DNA from: Chondrus crispus
Taxonomy: Eukaryota; Rhodophyta; Florideophyceae; Gigartinales; Gigartinaceae
DNA: 64,000 bases
Assembly: GCF_000350225.1 (NCBI RefSeq)
Contig: NW_005179343.1
Coordinates: 369,926-433,925, forward strand
Direction: 5' to 3'
Program-made: the position numbers and the translations under genes
Shown: piece by piece, positions 10,148 through 19,880 of the stretch
Layout: every line of letters starts with the position of its first letter
How positions within the stretch are numbered: the stretch's first letter is position 1
The notes under the pieces: model-generated
What the model saw: the letters and a program-made list of their open reading frames with translations, nothing else
Database searches by the model: none
Told to the model about the DNA's origin: nothing

Positions 10148-10369
10148 ATGTAATGTCTGTCGCGCGACAAGATTTACAAAAGCTGTATGGCTGGCCAGCC
10201 ATACTGGAACTAGATTAATTTTTGTTAATTTTTTAGAGGTTGATTCTAGTATGGGTGACCACCCATACAGCTTTTGTAGATCTTGTCGCGCGACAAACAC
10301 ATCACACGTGTGGACCCAAATGCAATGTAGTACACGTGTGGATCGATATGCAATGTTTTACACGTGGCG
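10148..10369. repeat. Foldback repeat, copy 1
   Basis: A nested inverted repeat spans 10158-10295. TGTCGCGCGACA lies at both outer ends (10158-10169 and 10284-10295), then a GATTTACAAAAGCTGTATGG-type arm, then an AT-rich loop. Each outer arm is itself palindromic, and TATGGCTGGCCAGCCATA at about 10186 is a further palindrome. It is followed by 28-bp CACGTG repeats. The whole block recurs at 10788-11009, exactly 640 bp downstream. Confidence 0.9.
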
Positions 10370-10422
10370 ACCAAAATGCAATGTATTACACGTGGTGACC
10401 AAAACGCAATGTTTTACACGTG
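10305..10422. repeat. 28-bp tandem repeat with a CACGTG in every unit
   Basis: CACGTG occurs at 10305, 10333, 10361, 10389 and 10417, exactly 28 bp apart, with TGCAATGT between most of them. CACGTG is the G-box/E-box core bound by bZIP and bHLH factors in other eukaryotes; a regulatory role here is only an inference. Copy 2 of the foldback block retains three of them (10945, 10973, 11001). Confidence 0.9.
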
Positions 10423-10483
10423 CGACAAGCTGGTGGATGATGATTGGCTGATTATGATACGGAATCGTATACAGTGCCTCCTA

Positions 10484-10750
10484 CGATATAGTGCTATAGC
10501 GTGACATACCTCTAGCTATGGCACTATTGGGGGGATGGCACTATATAAAGGACGCTCAAATACATATATTTAGGGACAAAGCGCATTGCTAACACAAACA
10601 ATGCCTGCATAACACAACATCTTTTGGTCAGGGTCTCCTTTAAGACAGCATGGACAGCTGTACTGCGTACTGAACCATGCCGGATGATACACGTGTGAGC
10701 GTATGATAACCTGTGCCAGAGGGTGAGCCATAGCACTATATAGAGGGAAA
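10484..10750. repeat. Possible MITE with imperfect terminal inverted repeats
   Basis: GATATAGTGCTATAGC near 10485 is the inverse, with few mismatches, of GCCATAGCACTATATAG near 10726. Pairing extends loosely outward for about 25 bp. Between them are a TATATAAAGG-like box near 10541 and no frame of note. It sits between the two foldback copies. Confidence 0.4.
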
Positions 10751-10787
10751 CACTACTAAAGTAGGCACTATTGAGCGACCCTGTAAT

Positions 10788-11009
10788 ATGTAATGGCTGT
10801 CGCGCGACAAGATTTACAAAAGCTGTATGGCTGGCCAGCCATACTGAAACTAGATTAATTTTTGTTAATTTTTTAGAGGTTGATTCTAGTATGGGTGGCC
10901 ACCCATACAGCTTTTGTAGATCTTGTCGCGCGACAAACACATCACACGTGTGGACCCAAATGCAATGTAGTACACGTGTGGATCGATATGCAATGTTTTA
11001 CACGTGGCG
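10788..11009. repeat. Foldback repeat, copy 2
   Basis: Nearly identical to 10148-10369 at a constant 640-bp offset, so there has been no net indel between the copies. Small differences include ATGTAATGGCTG for ATGTAATGTCTG and GGTGGCCACC for GGTGACCACC. It ends where the 28-bp CACGTG array of copy 1 would continue, and passes into the 20-bp repeats at 11041. Confidence 0.9.
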
Positions 11010-11040
11010 TCAACCTTGAAATCAAAACTCTCACACTGAC

Positions 11041-11146
11041 AGTGTGCATTTTGTGATGGCAGTGTGCATTTTGTGATGGCAGTGTTCATTTTGCGATGGC
11101 TTTGTGTGAGTTGTGTGAGGGCATCACGAAGATCACATATAAAAGG
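11041..11146 (+). promoter_or_regulatory. 20-bp repeat array and TATA box
   Basis: AGTGTGCATTTTGTGATGGC is repeated at 11041, 11061 and 11081 (the third with two changes), preceded by an inverted CACACTGACAGTGTG. A textbook TATAAAAGG lies at 11138-11146, about 40 bp after the array. The spacing suggests a core promoter with upstream repeats firing rightward at about 11170, towards the zinc-rich frame ending at 11558. Confidence 0.55.
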
Positions 11147-11558
11147 CTCTCCATCTCAAAAGGCAAACAAACTGAACAACGTCACACAAAAAGATCTCCC
11201 TTTCCAGCCCTCTACGGCTAATTTCCAGAGACACTTCCCCTTCCCTTCGTGTTCGCAACTGCGTAGGTTGAACCCGAATGTACTGCACGAGAAGGTCAGT
11301 GGGACCCAAACCTACTGCGTACTCTGTAGTTGTGTCAAAAGACGGACAAAAGACGGGCCCAAGACACTTAGAAAGGGCTTGCGCCAGGTGCAGTGGTGTT
11401 CTACATGTAGGCAAGCTATCTGCTGCAGCTGCCGGGCGGTCTGGCATTCTCGCCCTACACTGAAGCGACATGGGCCCTCTCCTGTCCATGAGAGGGAGTT
11501 TGACTCTGAGCGACGCACTCCTCGACGAATAAGGCAGGCTTCACAAATCCGAGAGTGA
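11064..11558 (+). pseudogene. Cysteine-rich tail like that of piggyBac transposases
   Basis: The informative part is residues ~85-130: YCVLCSC, then WCSTCRQAICCSCRAVWHS. This CxxC...CxxC...CxxC...H order matches the cross-brace zinc domain at the C-terminus of piggyBac transposases. No catalytic core lies upstream. The nominal frame begins inside the promoter repeats with GTG, and no ATG follows the TATA box before the zinc domain, so the true start is either in an upstream exon or lost. It could be a transposase relic or a domesticated DNA-binding fragment. Confidence 0.45.
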
Positions 11559-11929
11559 AGGCCGTAAAATGTCTGTAGAACAAGGCTAGCAGCTATGCTT
11601 TTTAGATGGGTTTGTGATGGTTTGTTGATGTTGGAGATGATTGTGAGACAATGGTGTGAGAGTCACAAAACAATTTGTGTGAATCACAAAACAGTCAACA
11701 AAAGAGCACTTCAAGATGTTGACGTCACAAAAATAAAGGGATTCTAGTGGTGACAGTGATTCACAGAGGAAGGACACTGATGAGGACGACATCCAAGAGT
11801 AGGTACTGCGTAATTCATGCTTTCAATAGCGAGAACAGTATCATCATCACTCTGTAGTGACACTTCTATCTTCATTGCACAATTAAATCTAAAGCAACTA
11901 TGATTAAAAGAACAGTAATTCAATGACAC
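11559..11929. other. No gene recognised
   Basis: AT-leaning spacer with several TCACAAAACA-like direct repeats between 11660 and 11730; no frame worth calling. Confidence 0.4.
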
Positions 11930-12958
11930 ATGACTGACTTTCAAAGCAATCCGGACTGGATGATGTCGGTACCTTTGGAGCCCATACCCAGCTGTTCACT
12001 TGCACGTCTAAGTCCCATCGTATTTAGATGCTGCACAGAGCCGTGCATCTTTAAATGTGACCGTTACAAAAATATCGATTTCACAAAAAACACATATGTC
12101 TATATACTGACTACGTTCCAATGGTTACCCCAACTCTTTAGTCTTCGGTATATATTTCAAACAAATTTCTCAAGTATCACTTTCCAAGGGAAATTAACAC
12201 AGGACGATACCATCCACCAGCTGATAATGGTATCAGATCTTTTCAATGGCCTCCAATTCGGGAGTGATATAGAGGTCTACTATACCTTGGAGAATGAAGA
12301 AGAAAGCAAGGCATGCTTCCCAGCAACAGTCATTAGTCTCAACTACCTTCATTATGATCGTCGAGAGGTGCTCAAAGGGACCATTCAATACAAGGCAGCG
12401 TTTGGATTCCGGGCATGTAAAAGCAAGGTTACTTTGAAGGAGGGAAACGAGTTTGTACAAGATGGACAAAAGTTTAGCTGGAGACTCAAAGATACATCCG
12501 TGCGATTGGATAACACCGCAAGCTCAGACGTGGCAAGCGCATCGATGGATGCAGATGATATGGACTATGCTCCAGGTAGTGCCATGGTAGAAAAATGCAA
12601 GAAGGTTAACCACACGACGACTGTCTCACTTGACCAGAATACAATCAAAGATACACGTGAGATAAATGCTCTTTCTAGACGCCTTCAGTATCTTGAGGAA
12701 GTGGTGAAAGGACAGCAATCCTCGATTACGACTGCACTATGGACTCAGAATCCGCTCCTCATTTCTGATGCAGACTCCAATATTCCTCTTAAGTTTATTT
12801 TGTTGCGTCTAGAGCATTGGTTACTCAAGACACCGACACGTCCTACCCCAGTTGAAATGACCCGTGGGACGAAGTGGTTTGTACAAGACTCATTTAAGGC
12901 GCGAGCAGACTGCACATTGCTCCAGTTTGATTCTATATCCGAAAGAGTCAAAGCTTAG
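11930..12958 (+). CDS. Unknown protein, first part (ends at TAG)
   Basis: 342 residues from an ATG at 11930. I recognise no family. The middle has a possible coiled coil (DTREINALSRRLQYLEEVV, about residues 240-260). The frame ends with TAG at 12956-12958. It continues in the same phase through twelve sense codons to the ATG at 12995 and on to 13594, giving about 554 codons with only that one stop. It probably encodes one protein, either broken by a recent nonsense mutation or read through. It is convergent with the unknown gene at 13688-15996. Confidence 0.5.
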   Translation: MTDFQSNPDWMMSVPLEPIPSCSLARLSPIVFRCCTEPCIFKCDRYKNIDFTKNTYVYILTTFQWLPQLFSLRYIFQTNFSSITFQGKLTQDDTIHQLIMVSDLFNGLQFGSDIEVYYTLENEEESKACFPATVISLNYLHYDRREVLKGTIQYKAAFGFRACKSKVTLKEGNEFVQDGQKFSWRLKDTSVRLDNTASSDVASASMDADDMDYAPGSAMVEKCKKVNHTTTVSLDQNTIKDTREINALSRRLQYLEEVVKGQQSSITTALWTQNPLLISDADSNIPLKFILLRLEHWLLKTPTRPTPVEMTRGTKWFVQDSFKARADCTLLQFDSISERVKA

Positions 12959-12994
12959 CTACGAGCAAAGGTTTCTATTCTTCTGGAAGATTAT

Positions 12995-13594
12995 ATGTGC
13001 CGGAAATCAGTTGTGAAGAAGACGAGTATATACTTTAGGAGCTTCCTAGACTTGTCAGAAGCACTCGGACCAGCATCACCGCAAGTTGTCAGAGACGTGA
13101 TCATCGCAAAAAGGCTGGAAAAAGGTACCGACAATTATGTATCTGCCAGAGTGATAGGCTGTATGGCCGGTCCCAACACCGAATCTCTTTCTGACCCGTG
13201 CTATATGACAATTGGAGATTCTCTTGCTGTTATAAGGGATGACGAGGATGAACAACGGCACGTTGTATTTCGTCGGGATTGCACTTGGGATTCCATAGAG
13301 CAGACCTACTCGTATCCACTGGAAGACATAAGACTATCAGAGCTTAACTTCCAAGAACGCATTTCCAAGGTAATGAGTACTGAAAACGTGGTCAGCGGAC
13401 CATTGGACCGGAAGGAGTCGTTCTACCTGCGATGGAATCTTCAATCCAATCCTTGTCAGTCTATATTTGCTGATGTAAATCGCAGCGACGTACTAGGAGT
13501 ACTTCAAGTGCACGTCCCATTCATCTCTATCAAAGGGTCTGCCCATGTGAAGCAATTCATCAATGTTGCCAAAGTTCTGGGCCTCTTTAAGTAA
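12995..13594 (+). CDS. Unknown protein, second part
   Basis: 199 residues ending in TAA, in phase with the 11930 frame across a single TAG. Contains SEALGPASPQVVRDVIIAKR and YLRWNLQSNPC but nothing I can assign. Treated as the C-terminal part of the same protein; if translated alone it would start at ATG 12995. Confidence 0.45.
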   Translation: MCRKSVVKKTSIYFRSFLDLSEALGPASPQVVRDVIIAKRLEKGTDNYVSARVIGCMAGPNTESLSDPCYMTIGDSLAVIRDDEDEQRHVVFRRDCTWDSIEQTYSYPLEDIRLSELNFQERISKVMSTENVVSGPLDRKESFYLRWNLQSNPCQSIFADVNRSDVLGVLQVHVPFISIKGSAHVKQFINVAKVLGLFK

Positions 13595-13687
13595 ACTCAA
13601 TTCATTCATGCTACAGCAGTCTCCCGCTTTACTCATTTATCACTTTGGTGAACTAAGAAGTTTCACTATCACATCAAATACGACCCC

Positions 13688-15403
13688 TTATAAATCGAGG
13701 TCGTGGACCATGACCACATCCTCATCGTCTTCGACTTGATCCGCCTGGATTTCATCCTCACCATCCACCACGCTCAGATCATCATTATCCTCGTGATGTG
13801 AACCTGAACGGACCGGGGGATCGTGCACGGAGTTGTACATATCCACGGACATCACTAGCTTCTCCTTCAAAATACTGGACAGTTGCTGCGGAAGCTCACC
13901 CCGCTTTTCTCCCTGTCCTTCAGTCAAAAGATCTGAGTAGAGCGATCTCAGTCGCGACCGCCATGATCCATTGTGCTGATCCTGGCCATCCACTTCATGC
14001 AATATCTGCTCGTTCCGAGAAAATGCACCCCTCGCCTCGATCACCTTCATCAGCATGACCTCCCGGAACAGGACAGCAGTCATGTAAATCACACGAAAGG
14101 ATTCCTTGGATATTGAATAGAGGTCTTCATCACTGCCACACCTGGTAAAAGCCACCAAGAACTTCAAGGCGACGTGCATGGCATTGAGTCGGACAACAAT
14201 TTTTCGAGTCTCCTTCCTTCCATCCTTGTCTTTCGTCTCAACATCATACGTAGTGATAAATATGAAGGGATCGCTTTCAGAAATCAGCTTCTTCCATGCT
14301 ATCAAATTCAGGGGGTTCACCTCAGCGACCGACTTCATAGCAGTACGACAGGTTCCGTCTGGGATATCTTGGAGGTTCATGTGCGGGCGGGGTGGATTCT
14401 CATACTGGAATGAGACTCCCACTTCACTTTGGAAAACATATGAGAAGTTTTGAAAGAAGGATTTCCGCCCAAGCTCCCTGGACTTTTTCAGAAACTGATT
14501 ACCTATCTTGAAAACGCGGCGAACGATCTCAACCCTAATGTCTTCGTCCTTAATGAATCCAATTGGCTCATCTTCCCCCATCTTATCGCTTCGACGCCGA
14601 GCCACACGCCGGGCCTTCTTGATGGCCGTTGAAGAAAATTCTTCGTTGAAGAAAGACTCGACTGTGATCATTCTTATGTAGCCCGGCCTCAGCCAAAAAG
14701 GTTTCTCAGCGGTCTTCAGATTCCCGCGGATGTTCGGATGTACCATTTCGAGTGACTTCGTCCCAATACTCGGGCTGTTCATTGCATTTGCAATCAAGCT
14801 CTTTCCCCAAGCCTTTCGCAGGACCAGATACTGACGAGCTTGCTTCGTACCCAGCAGCGCCTCGGTTTTCTCCTTGCTTGGGTCCCTTTTCCACAAAACG
14901 ACCTCGACAAGTAAAAGTCCGAACCCCAACACTTCGGAACTATTGACGTCCAATTGAAGCTTGGAAAATTGCGTGTCACGACTCACACCCTCTAAGGATT
15001 CACTCGCTTCCTTTCTCTGAGGAAGAACTCTCATGGTGCAATTTATCAACGCTCTTGTGAAGATAATGCACATGAATTTCCCTGCGAAGATGTCCTCCAT
15101 AGGCCTAAGGAGGTCGTTTAAAGAGGCCTTCTCGGCTGCTTTTCCTGTCTTCGGCAGGGCGGAATTCAGAAGAACAATGTTGACGGCGTCTTGGCAGCGT
15201 GATAACGTCCGCTCTAAGGTTGAGACACGAGAAGATATAGCCTTGATTGCACCCAGAATTTCCTTTTTTTCAATGGCGAGCTGCTTCTCCAAACGAGCAT
15301 GCAGTTCCCGCATGACTCGAAGTACTCCGTGGTTAGAGTCTTCCCCAAGTGCTCGAGCCAAATGGGGCCCCGGGGCTGACTCGGCAAGGAACCTGCCATG
15401 CAC
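13688..15403 (-). CDS. Unknown protein, main part, with N-terminal coiled coil
   Basis: 571 residues from the nominal GTG at 15403; the first ATG is at 15313 (MRELHARLEKQL). Residues about 30-75 form a likely coiled coil (LEKQLAIEKKEILGAIKAIS). The centre is well ordered with WLRPGYIRMITVESFFNEE, and the tail is very acidic (DGEDEIQADQVEDDEDVV). Ends in TAA. The 260-residue frame just upstream (15214-15996), in another phase, looks like its missing N-terminus, so a frameshift or short intron probably lies near 15350-15400. No family recognised. Confidence 0.55.
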   Translation of the reverse strand: MHGRFLAESAPGPHLARALGEDSNHGVLRVMRELHARLEKQLAIEKKEILGAIKAISSRVSTLERTLSRCQDAVNIVLLNSALPKTGKAAEKASLNDLLRPMEDIFAGKFMCIIFTRALINCTMRVLPQRKEASESLEGVSRDTQFSKLQLDVNSSEVLGFGLLLVEVVLWKRDPSKEKTEALLGTKQARQYLVLRKAWGKSLIANAMNSPSIGTKSLEMVHPNIRGNLKTAEKPFWLRPGYIRMITVESFFNEEFSSTAIKKARRVARRRSDKMGEDEPIGFIKDEDIRVEIVRRVFKIGNQFLKKSRELGRKSFFQNFSYVFQSEVGVSFQYENPPRPHMNLQDIPDGTCRTAMKSVAEVNPLNLIAWKKLISESDPFIFITTYDVETKDKDGRKETRKIVVRLNAMHVALKFLVAFTRCGSDEDLYSISKESFRVIYMTAVLFREVMLMKVIEARGAFSRNEQILHEVDGQDQHNGSWRSRLRSLYSDLLTEGQGEKRGELPQQLSSILKEKLVMSVDMYNSVHDPPVRSGSHHEDNDDLSVVDGEDEIQADQVEDDEDVVMVHDLDL

Positions 15404-15996
15404 TCACGACGCGTGTGAACGACGACGTCTTCCACATCTTGAGTTTCGGCGACCCCGTCCATCTCTGCTGCACTAGCCTGCACACTCTCGTCGACGTACT
15501 CCTCTCGCTCGCGTCCATGGAGCTCGAGCAACTGACGGTTCGCCCATTTGCGTTCTGTGTGTTCATCTTCCTCGTCTTGATCTCCATCCCCGAACAAAAG
15601 GGAAAAGTCTTCACCCGGAGACGAACCGATGCCGCGCTTGCGCTTGCCCGCACGCGGAGGTACTGCATCAGACGGACCACTTCCCTGACTTCGAACGGGA
15701 AGCGAGCACGTGTGAGATGGCGGACTGCCTTGGGGTGTCCTGACTGTATTGCTTGAAACCCGCCGTGATTCCTGCCCAGCCGCTGAGGGAGTAGCTTCGG
15801 CCGCAACACGAGGAGATGACCGGCGGTCCGCGGGGACGTGAGCCCCAGGCGCTTGGCTGTTAGACTTCCGAGATGTCAGAGGTCCCTTCTGCTGAGACAA
15901 GCGGCCTCGCTGATTGCCTGAAGCAGCGGGTTTCATGGCTGCAGAACGCGAATGAGCACGCCCTGCCTTCTTCCCAGACCTTTTTCGCGGTGTCAT
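15214..15996 (-). CDS. Basic, Ser/Pro-rich N-terminus of the 13688-15403 protein
   Basis: Starts at ATG 15996 (MTPRKRSGKKAGR). About 140 residues of basic low-complexity sequence include KRKRGIGSS, a likely nuclear signal, followed by an acidic run (GDGDQDEEDEHTE). After about residue 205 the coding sense moves to the phase of the 13688-15403 frame. The last ~50 residues here (WLEHLGKTLTTEYFES) are probably out of frame. Read together the two give a nuclear-looking protein of roughly 780 residues. Confidence 0.45.
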   Translation of the reverse strand: MTPRKRSGKKAGRAHSRSAAMKPAASGNQRGRLSQQKGPLTSRKSNSQAPGAHVPADRRSSPRVAAEATPSAAGQESRRVSSNTVRTPQGSPPSHTCSLPVRSQGSGPSDAVPPRAGKRKRGIGSSPGEDFSLLFGDGDQDEEDEHTERKWANRQLLELHGREREEYVDESVQASAAEMDGVAETQDVEDVVVHTRRECMAGSLPSQPRGPIWLEHLGKTLTTEYFESCGNCMLVWRSSSPLKKRKFWVQSRLYLLVSQP

Positions 15997-18965
15997 TGAG
16001 CCTCAGTAGGAACACAGGATGCGCAAAGTCGGGAAGCAAATGAAAAATGATGGCGAGAGCACTCAATCAGTTGAGAAAACGTGAAAAGGTCGAAGCACGC
16101 CTGTGGTACTAGCGCGGGTTAGGCATGAGCTTATTCTGGTACGAGCACGTGAAGGTTAAAGACATCACGGACAAGCGCTGGTTTAGTACGCAGCAGAATA
16201 GCACATCACTTTGCTACATCGACGTATCAAAAAAATATTTCCGTTACAACTATGGTACTCCAGCAAAAATTCTGGTCCAGTCACTGGCCGGAACCAGAAA
16301 CGCCCCTCATCCCCGTGCTGAATGGGAACGGCTAAAAAAGCTGGCAAAATATGGCTGCCCGGGAACCAATGACCCACGGGCCACCGTTCATTGATGGCAA
16401 AAATCCAGCATTTTTTGCCCCCAAAAATAGCAACATCATTGTTTTTATTAAATTTATCATAAATCTGACCTTCCTGTGGTCTTCCGATCGAGCATGTCAG
16501 CGGCATTTCACTGCGGAGTCAAGGACGCCCTCCGCCCTTCGACCATCCGTCTACGCCCCACGACCGGTTCATTACTCACGAAGGATCTCTTCATCATATC
16601 CCTCGGGTCCGGTACGTCTGTAGATTCCCTCATCGCTTCTCGTACTGCGGCATTTTTCTTGACCCCTGAGTCTTCGTCGGTGTTTTCTGCAAGCCGGAAC
16701 TACTTCATGCGCTTTCCCAGTGCTTGAGCGGCCTACTACCGACCACCGCATCGTGCCCCCTTCGTCTCCAAATTGCTCCCCTTACCGTTCCAACCATTTT
16801 CTTCCTCTTCCTCGCAGTGTACGCGTCCCGAAATCCTCCTCTTCATGTAGCCCGGCTCATTCTCGAGTTCCCCCTCTGATTACCATTGTCGTCCCTTCGA
16901 TCCCGGGGTCACACACCTCTGTCTTCCGTCTACATCCTCTTACTTGCAGTGCAAGTCTCCCTTTTCCTCCTCTTTTCACTGCTTGCGTTCCCTCCCAGTT
17001 CTGTTACCTCCGGACCGGTTGCAAATATGGGGTGCTGTTCGCCTCCTGTCCGTCCCTCATTTCCCATTAATCCTCGCGGGTTCGCTTCGATCCCTCATCC
17101 AGGAAACATTGACTCCCCCGGAGTCTCAGAAGCGGTCCGCTTTTTTTTGGACAATATCGCCTCCGGTAGTCTGCACGCATGCACTTGAATCATGATGACA
17201 GTGATCTTTTCCTTGGGATGTTTCCTCGAAACCCCCTTGGCCTGCTCTCGCACAGCGGAACGATCGTTGGTCAAACTGGAATGTATCTTGTCCTCTCGCC
17301 CATGCCGGAAACATTGAAATGTCAAACATTGATGTCTCCTTAAAAAATACATGAAAGATTCTCGCCACTCTCGCTTGTCATAAATCATCCCACCTCTTGA
17401 TATTCACCCCACTCCTTTGTCGGGTCCCATCATTATTCCTACTTTCCGTCGGCGTCTAGCAATGAGCTAGCAGTGGGATCTGTAAGGAGATGTTTCCGTA
17501 GTGCCGTTCCACTCGTTAGCCATATCCTCAGGCTTTCTCCCTTGGGTACTAATTATCTCTGCTGGTCGCCTCATCGACCAGCTCGGGTACGCCTCGTAGC
17601 GTTCAGACTGTAAAATCCAAGAAAACGGACAGGGTTTCACAATTCTTCTCCGTTTCTTCGTATCGTTTTTGGTTCGACAGAGCGGCATCGCCACCTACCT
17701 CGCCTCCGTCACGGCCTGCAGTTGATCTTCTCGTTCCTCAAACAGTACTTCGCATCTTCCTCGTCGTTCCTTTCTCCTCCTTTCTGATCCTGCTTGTCGG
17801 CCGTGCGGTCGGGGATCGTTTCCTGCGTCATTAAAGTAACATAACAAAATATGACATGACAACAAAATGAAGTAATCGGACGTAAGAGTCGCAAAGGCGT
17901 CAGCGCGACGCAAAAAAGTAAACGTGTAACTCGCGGTATCAGACACACAAGAGAGGGGGAGAAACGCAGCGTCGGTTGTTCGTGATAAAAATATGTTCGC
18001 CGTTGATTTAGTCGCGACCAGTGGCTCGACCGCAGCATCCCAGTTGGATAGCTTCGCCTTTTCGCTGTTTCTCCTTCTCAACCCCCACCGGTTATTAACT
18101 CTCCTCTTCATACAGTAATCCTCTCTCTTTTTTTCTCGTCCTTCTAGAATGACGGGAGAGTTTGACTGTGGGCTCTCCATGATTATGCCTCGCGGTCTTG
18201 TTGATCGAAGTCCGCGATACGCGGTCGCGTCGTCATCGTCCTGCAACCACAAAGAGAAATAAAATGAAATAGAGTATATCAAAACAAAAACAAGAAAACA
18301 AAGGAACAAAGAAAACAAGGGAACGGAAGGGAGGTTATGGTAGGTAAGTGTCAAACAGGTCGCCCTGGAAAATGGGACTGTGGGTGAGCGTCGACATCGG
18401 TCGCTCGGGGACCTTCGTAGGAGCGGTCTTTTGACAGTAGTCCATATGGACGGATTTTCTAGCTCGTCGAGCCTGGGCAGGGTGTTACGAGTGAGTGTGA
18501 CGATCAGCGTCATGTGAGGTCGGGTGAGGGTTGGCTGCGGAGCGACTTAGAATAGTTATGGCGCCGACTGTGGTAAACGATCACCACTTCGCGTGCGTAC
18601 TGCAGCTGCCGTAATTTTTCCTGCTTTTTGATTATAATTTCACAGCATGGCTGGAATCGACTTCTCACTTGTGTTGCCCGTTCAGCGGGTTGTTGTCGAC
18701 ACGCTTATATATGTATATATTTTTCTGATTTCATCACTCCCCACGCGGGCGGACCGTCCGTTCGAAACGTCATTTCTCGTGCGTACCGTGCTGCCGCGTG
18801 TGTGTTTTCCAAGAGGCTCAATGCCTCATCCAAGGATACGGTCTCGCTTCTCTGCCTTGCTCTCCTTTCCTTCAAACTCCTTATCTGCGAACCTCGTAGA
18901 TGCGTTCCTTCCTCGAGGTTCTGACCTCTCTGTTGTCTCTAACCTACTAATTCTATTCACGATGG
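15997..18965. other. Sparse 3-kb region, no gene called
   Basis: The plus strand at 16540-17130 is pyrimidine-rich and reads only Ser/Pro low complexity. On the minus strand there are polypyrimidine-AG sequences that look like splice acceptors, ending at about 18241 (GTGGTTGCAG), 17823 (AATGACGCAG) and 17609 (GGATTTTACAG), each followed by open sequence. They could belong to a multi-exon gene with the chromodomain frame at 18966-19168, but I could not find matching donors. The long minus frame 17695-18513 crosses two of these sites and is probably not one exon. Confidence 0.3.
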
Positions 18966-19168
18966 CTATCCCGGTTGTGCGTGCGACGCTTGCGTGGGTA
19001 AGGGCGGCCTTATCCTTCGGAAGTAGGTGACTACCGCGCTGCGGGGGATCTGCTCAATAGGTTCCCACGTCGCGTCCTCGATGGTATAACCATACCACCT
19101 CACTTTGAGAATTAAGTTCTCCTCGTCGTAGCCGTGGTCCACGATCTTGTCTGTAGTGCAATACGCAC
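18966..19168 (-). CDS. Chromodomain frame (exon or retroelement C-terminus)
   Basis: A short frame with no start codon reads a canonical chromodomain: AYCTTDKIVDHGYDEENL, then ILKVRWYGYTIEDATWEP, then SAVVTYFRRIRPPLP, stopping at TAG 18966-18968. The aromatic-cage positions (Y, W of VRW and Y of GY) are present. It is preceded by CCCCTTTTCAG, a good splice-acceptor sequence, at 19169. The RWYGYT block matches the YGYTASDD that follows the TAG in element C's pol, so this may be the integrase tail of a related minus-strand chromovirus. A host chromodomain gene with introns is the alternative. Confidence 0.55.
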
Positions 19169-19253
19169 CTGAAAAGGGGGGTGAAAAGAAAGGAAAATAT
19201 TTGGATATGAAAAGTAGTCCGGGTTGGGGGACACACGTGTGAATAATTGCACC

Positions 19254-19300
19254 GTTTTAATTTTTAATTTTTAATTATTTTATTTTATTTTATTTAGTTA
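19254..19300. repeat. AT-rich simple repeat
   Basis: TTTTTAA units run into TTTTA units. Low-complexity DNA; in minus orientation it would lie within the putative intron before the chromodomain frame. Confidence 0.8.
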
Positions 19301-19625
19301 ATTAGTTGGCATTAATTTTGCTGACACTAGATTAGATCTAGGATCTAGCGCCGCGAGCTACTGTACTGGCTCCGGCGGGGCGATATATACCTTAGCCCTC
19401 TGACGACCAAGTCTGTAAAGGTAACCCGAGTTGCCAGAGTTGAATATCGCCTTGGTCGAAGTCCGTCTTTCCCAAGACGCTCCCTTTTACCACAGATTAC
19501 GGTATCCTTTGCGCTCGGGGGTTCCCTTTTCTTTTTCCTTTATTTCCCTATCCTTTTTTGCTTCTATCTCTATATTTCCCTTAATTCTGTTGGTTCCACT
19601 GGAGTTGGTTGCGACCGATCCGGTG

Positions 19626-19880
19626 TAGGTGTTTTAGCCATCGGGCAACACGTTGTGTAGCGCTGCTACTGTTCCAAGTTCCGTCGGAAGGCTGTTGCAA
19701 CGACACCTCCGTCGAAGGTCTTGCTGTATAAGACAGAGTTGGTACCGCCTACCGCGATTGCGATCGCGCTGGTGAGGGTGTTTTCAGCCATCGGGCAACA
19801 CGTCCGTAGTAGCGCTGCTACACGATTACGATCCCGTCGGGTAGTGCTGAACAAGCCCCCGTCGAAGACCTTGAATTATA
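19626..19880. repeat. Imperfect direct repeat, about 150 bp apart
   Basis: GCCATCGGGCAACACGT occurs at 19637 and 19787. Both are followed by TAGCGCTGCTAC and later by CCCCGTCGAAG/CTCCGTCGAAGG and a TGTATA/AATTATA end. Two diverged copies of the same unit, of unknown function. The remaining 19301-20201 sequence holds no gene I can support. Confidence 0.7.

Noticed and set aside
9494..10153. 219-residue plus frame
   Set aside because: It reads a 138-bp satellite twice and starts within the 38-bp palindrome; no protein character.
16720..17195. Plus-strand Ser/Pro-rich frames as a gene
   Set aside because: A pyrimidine-rich strand gives this composition in all frames; no ordered segment or motif.
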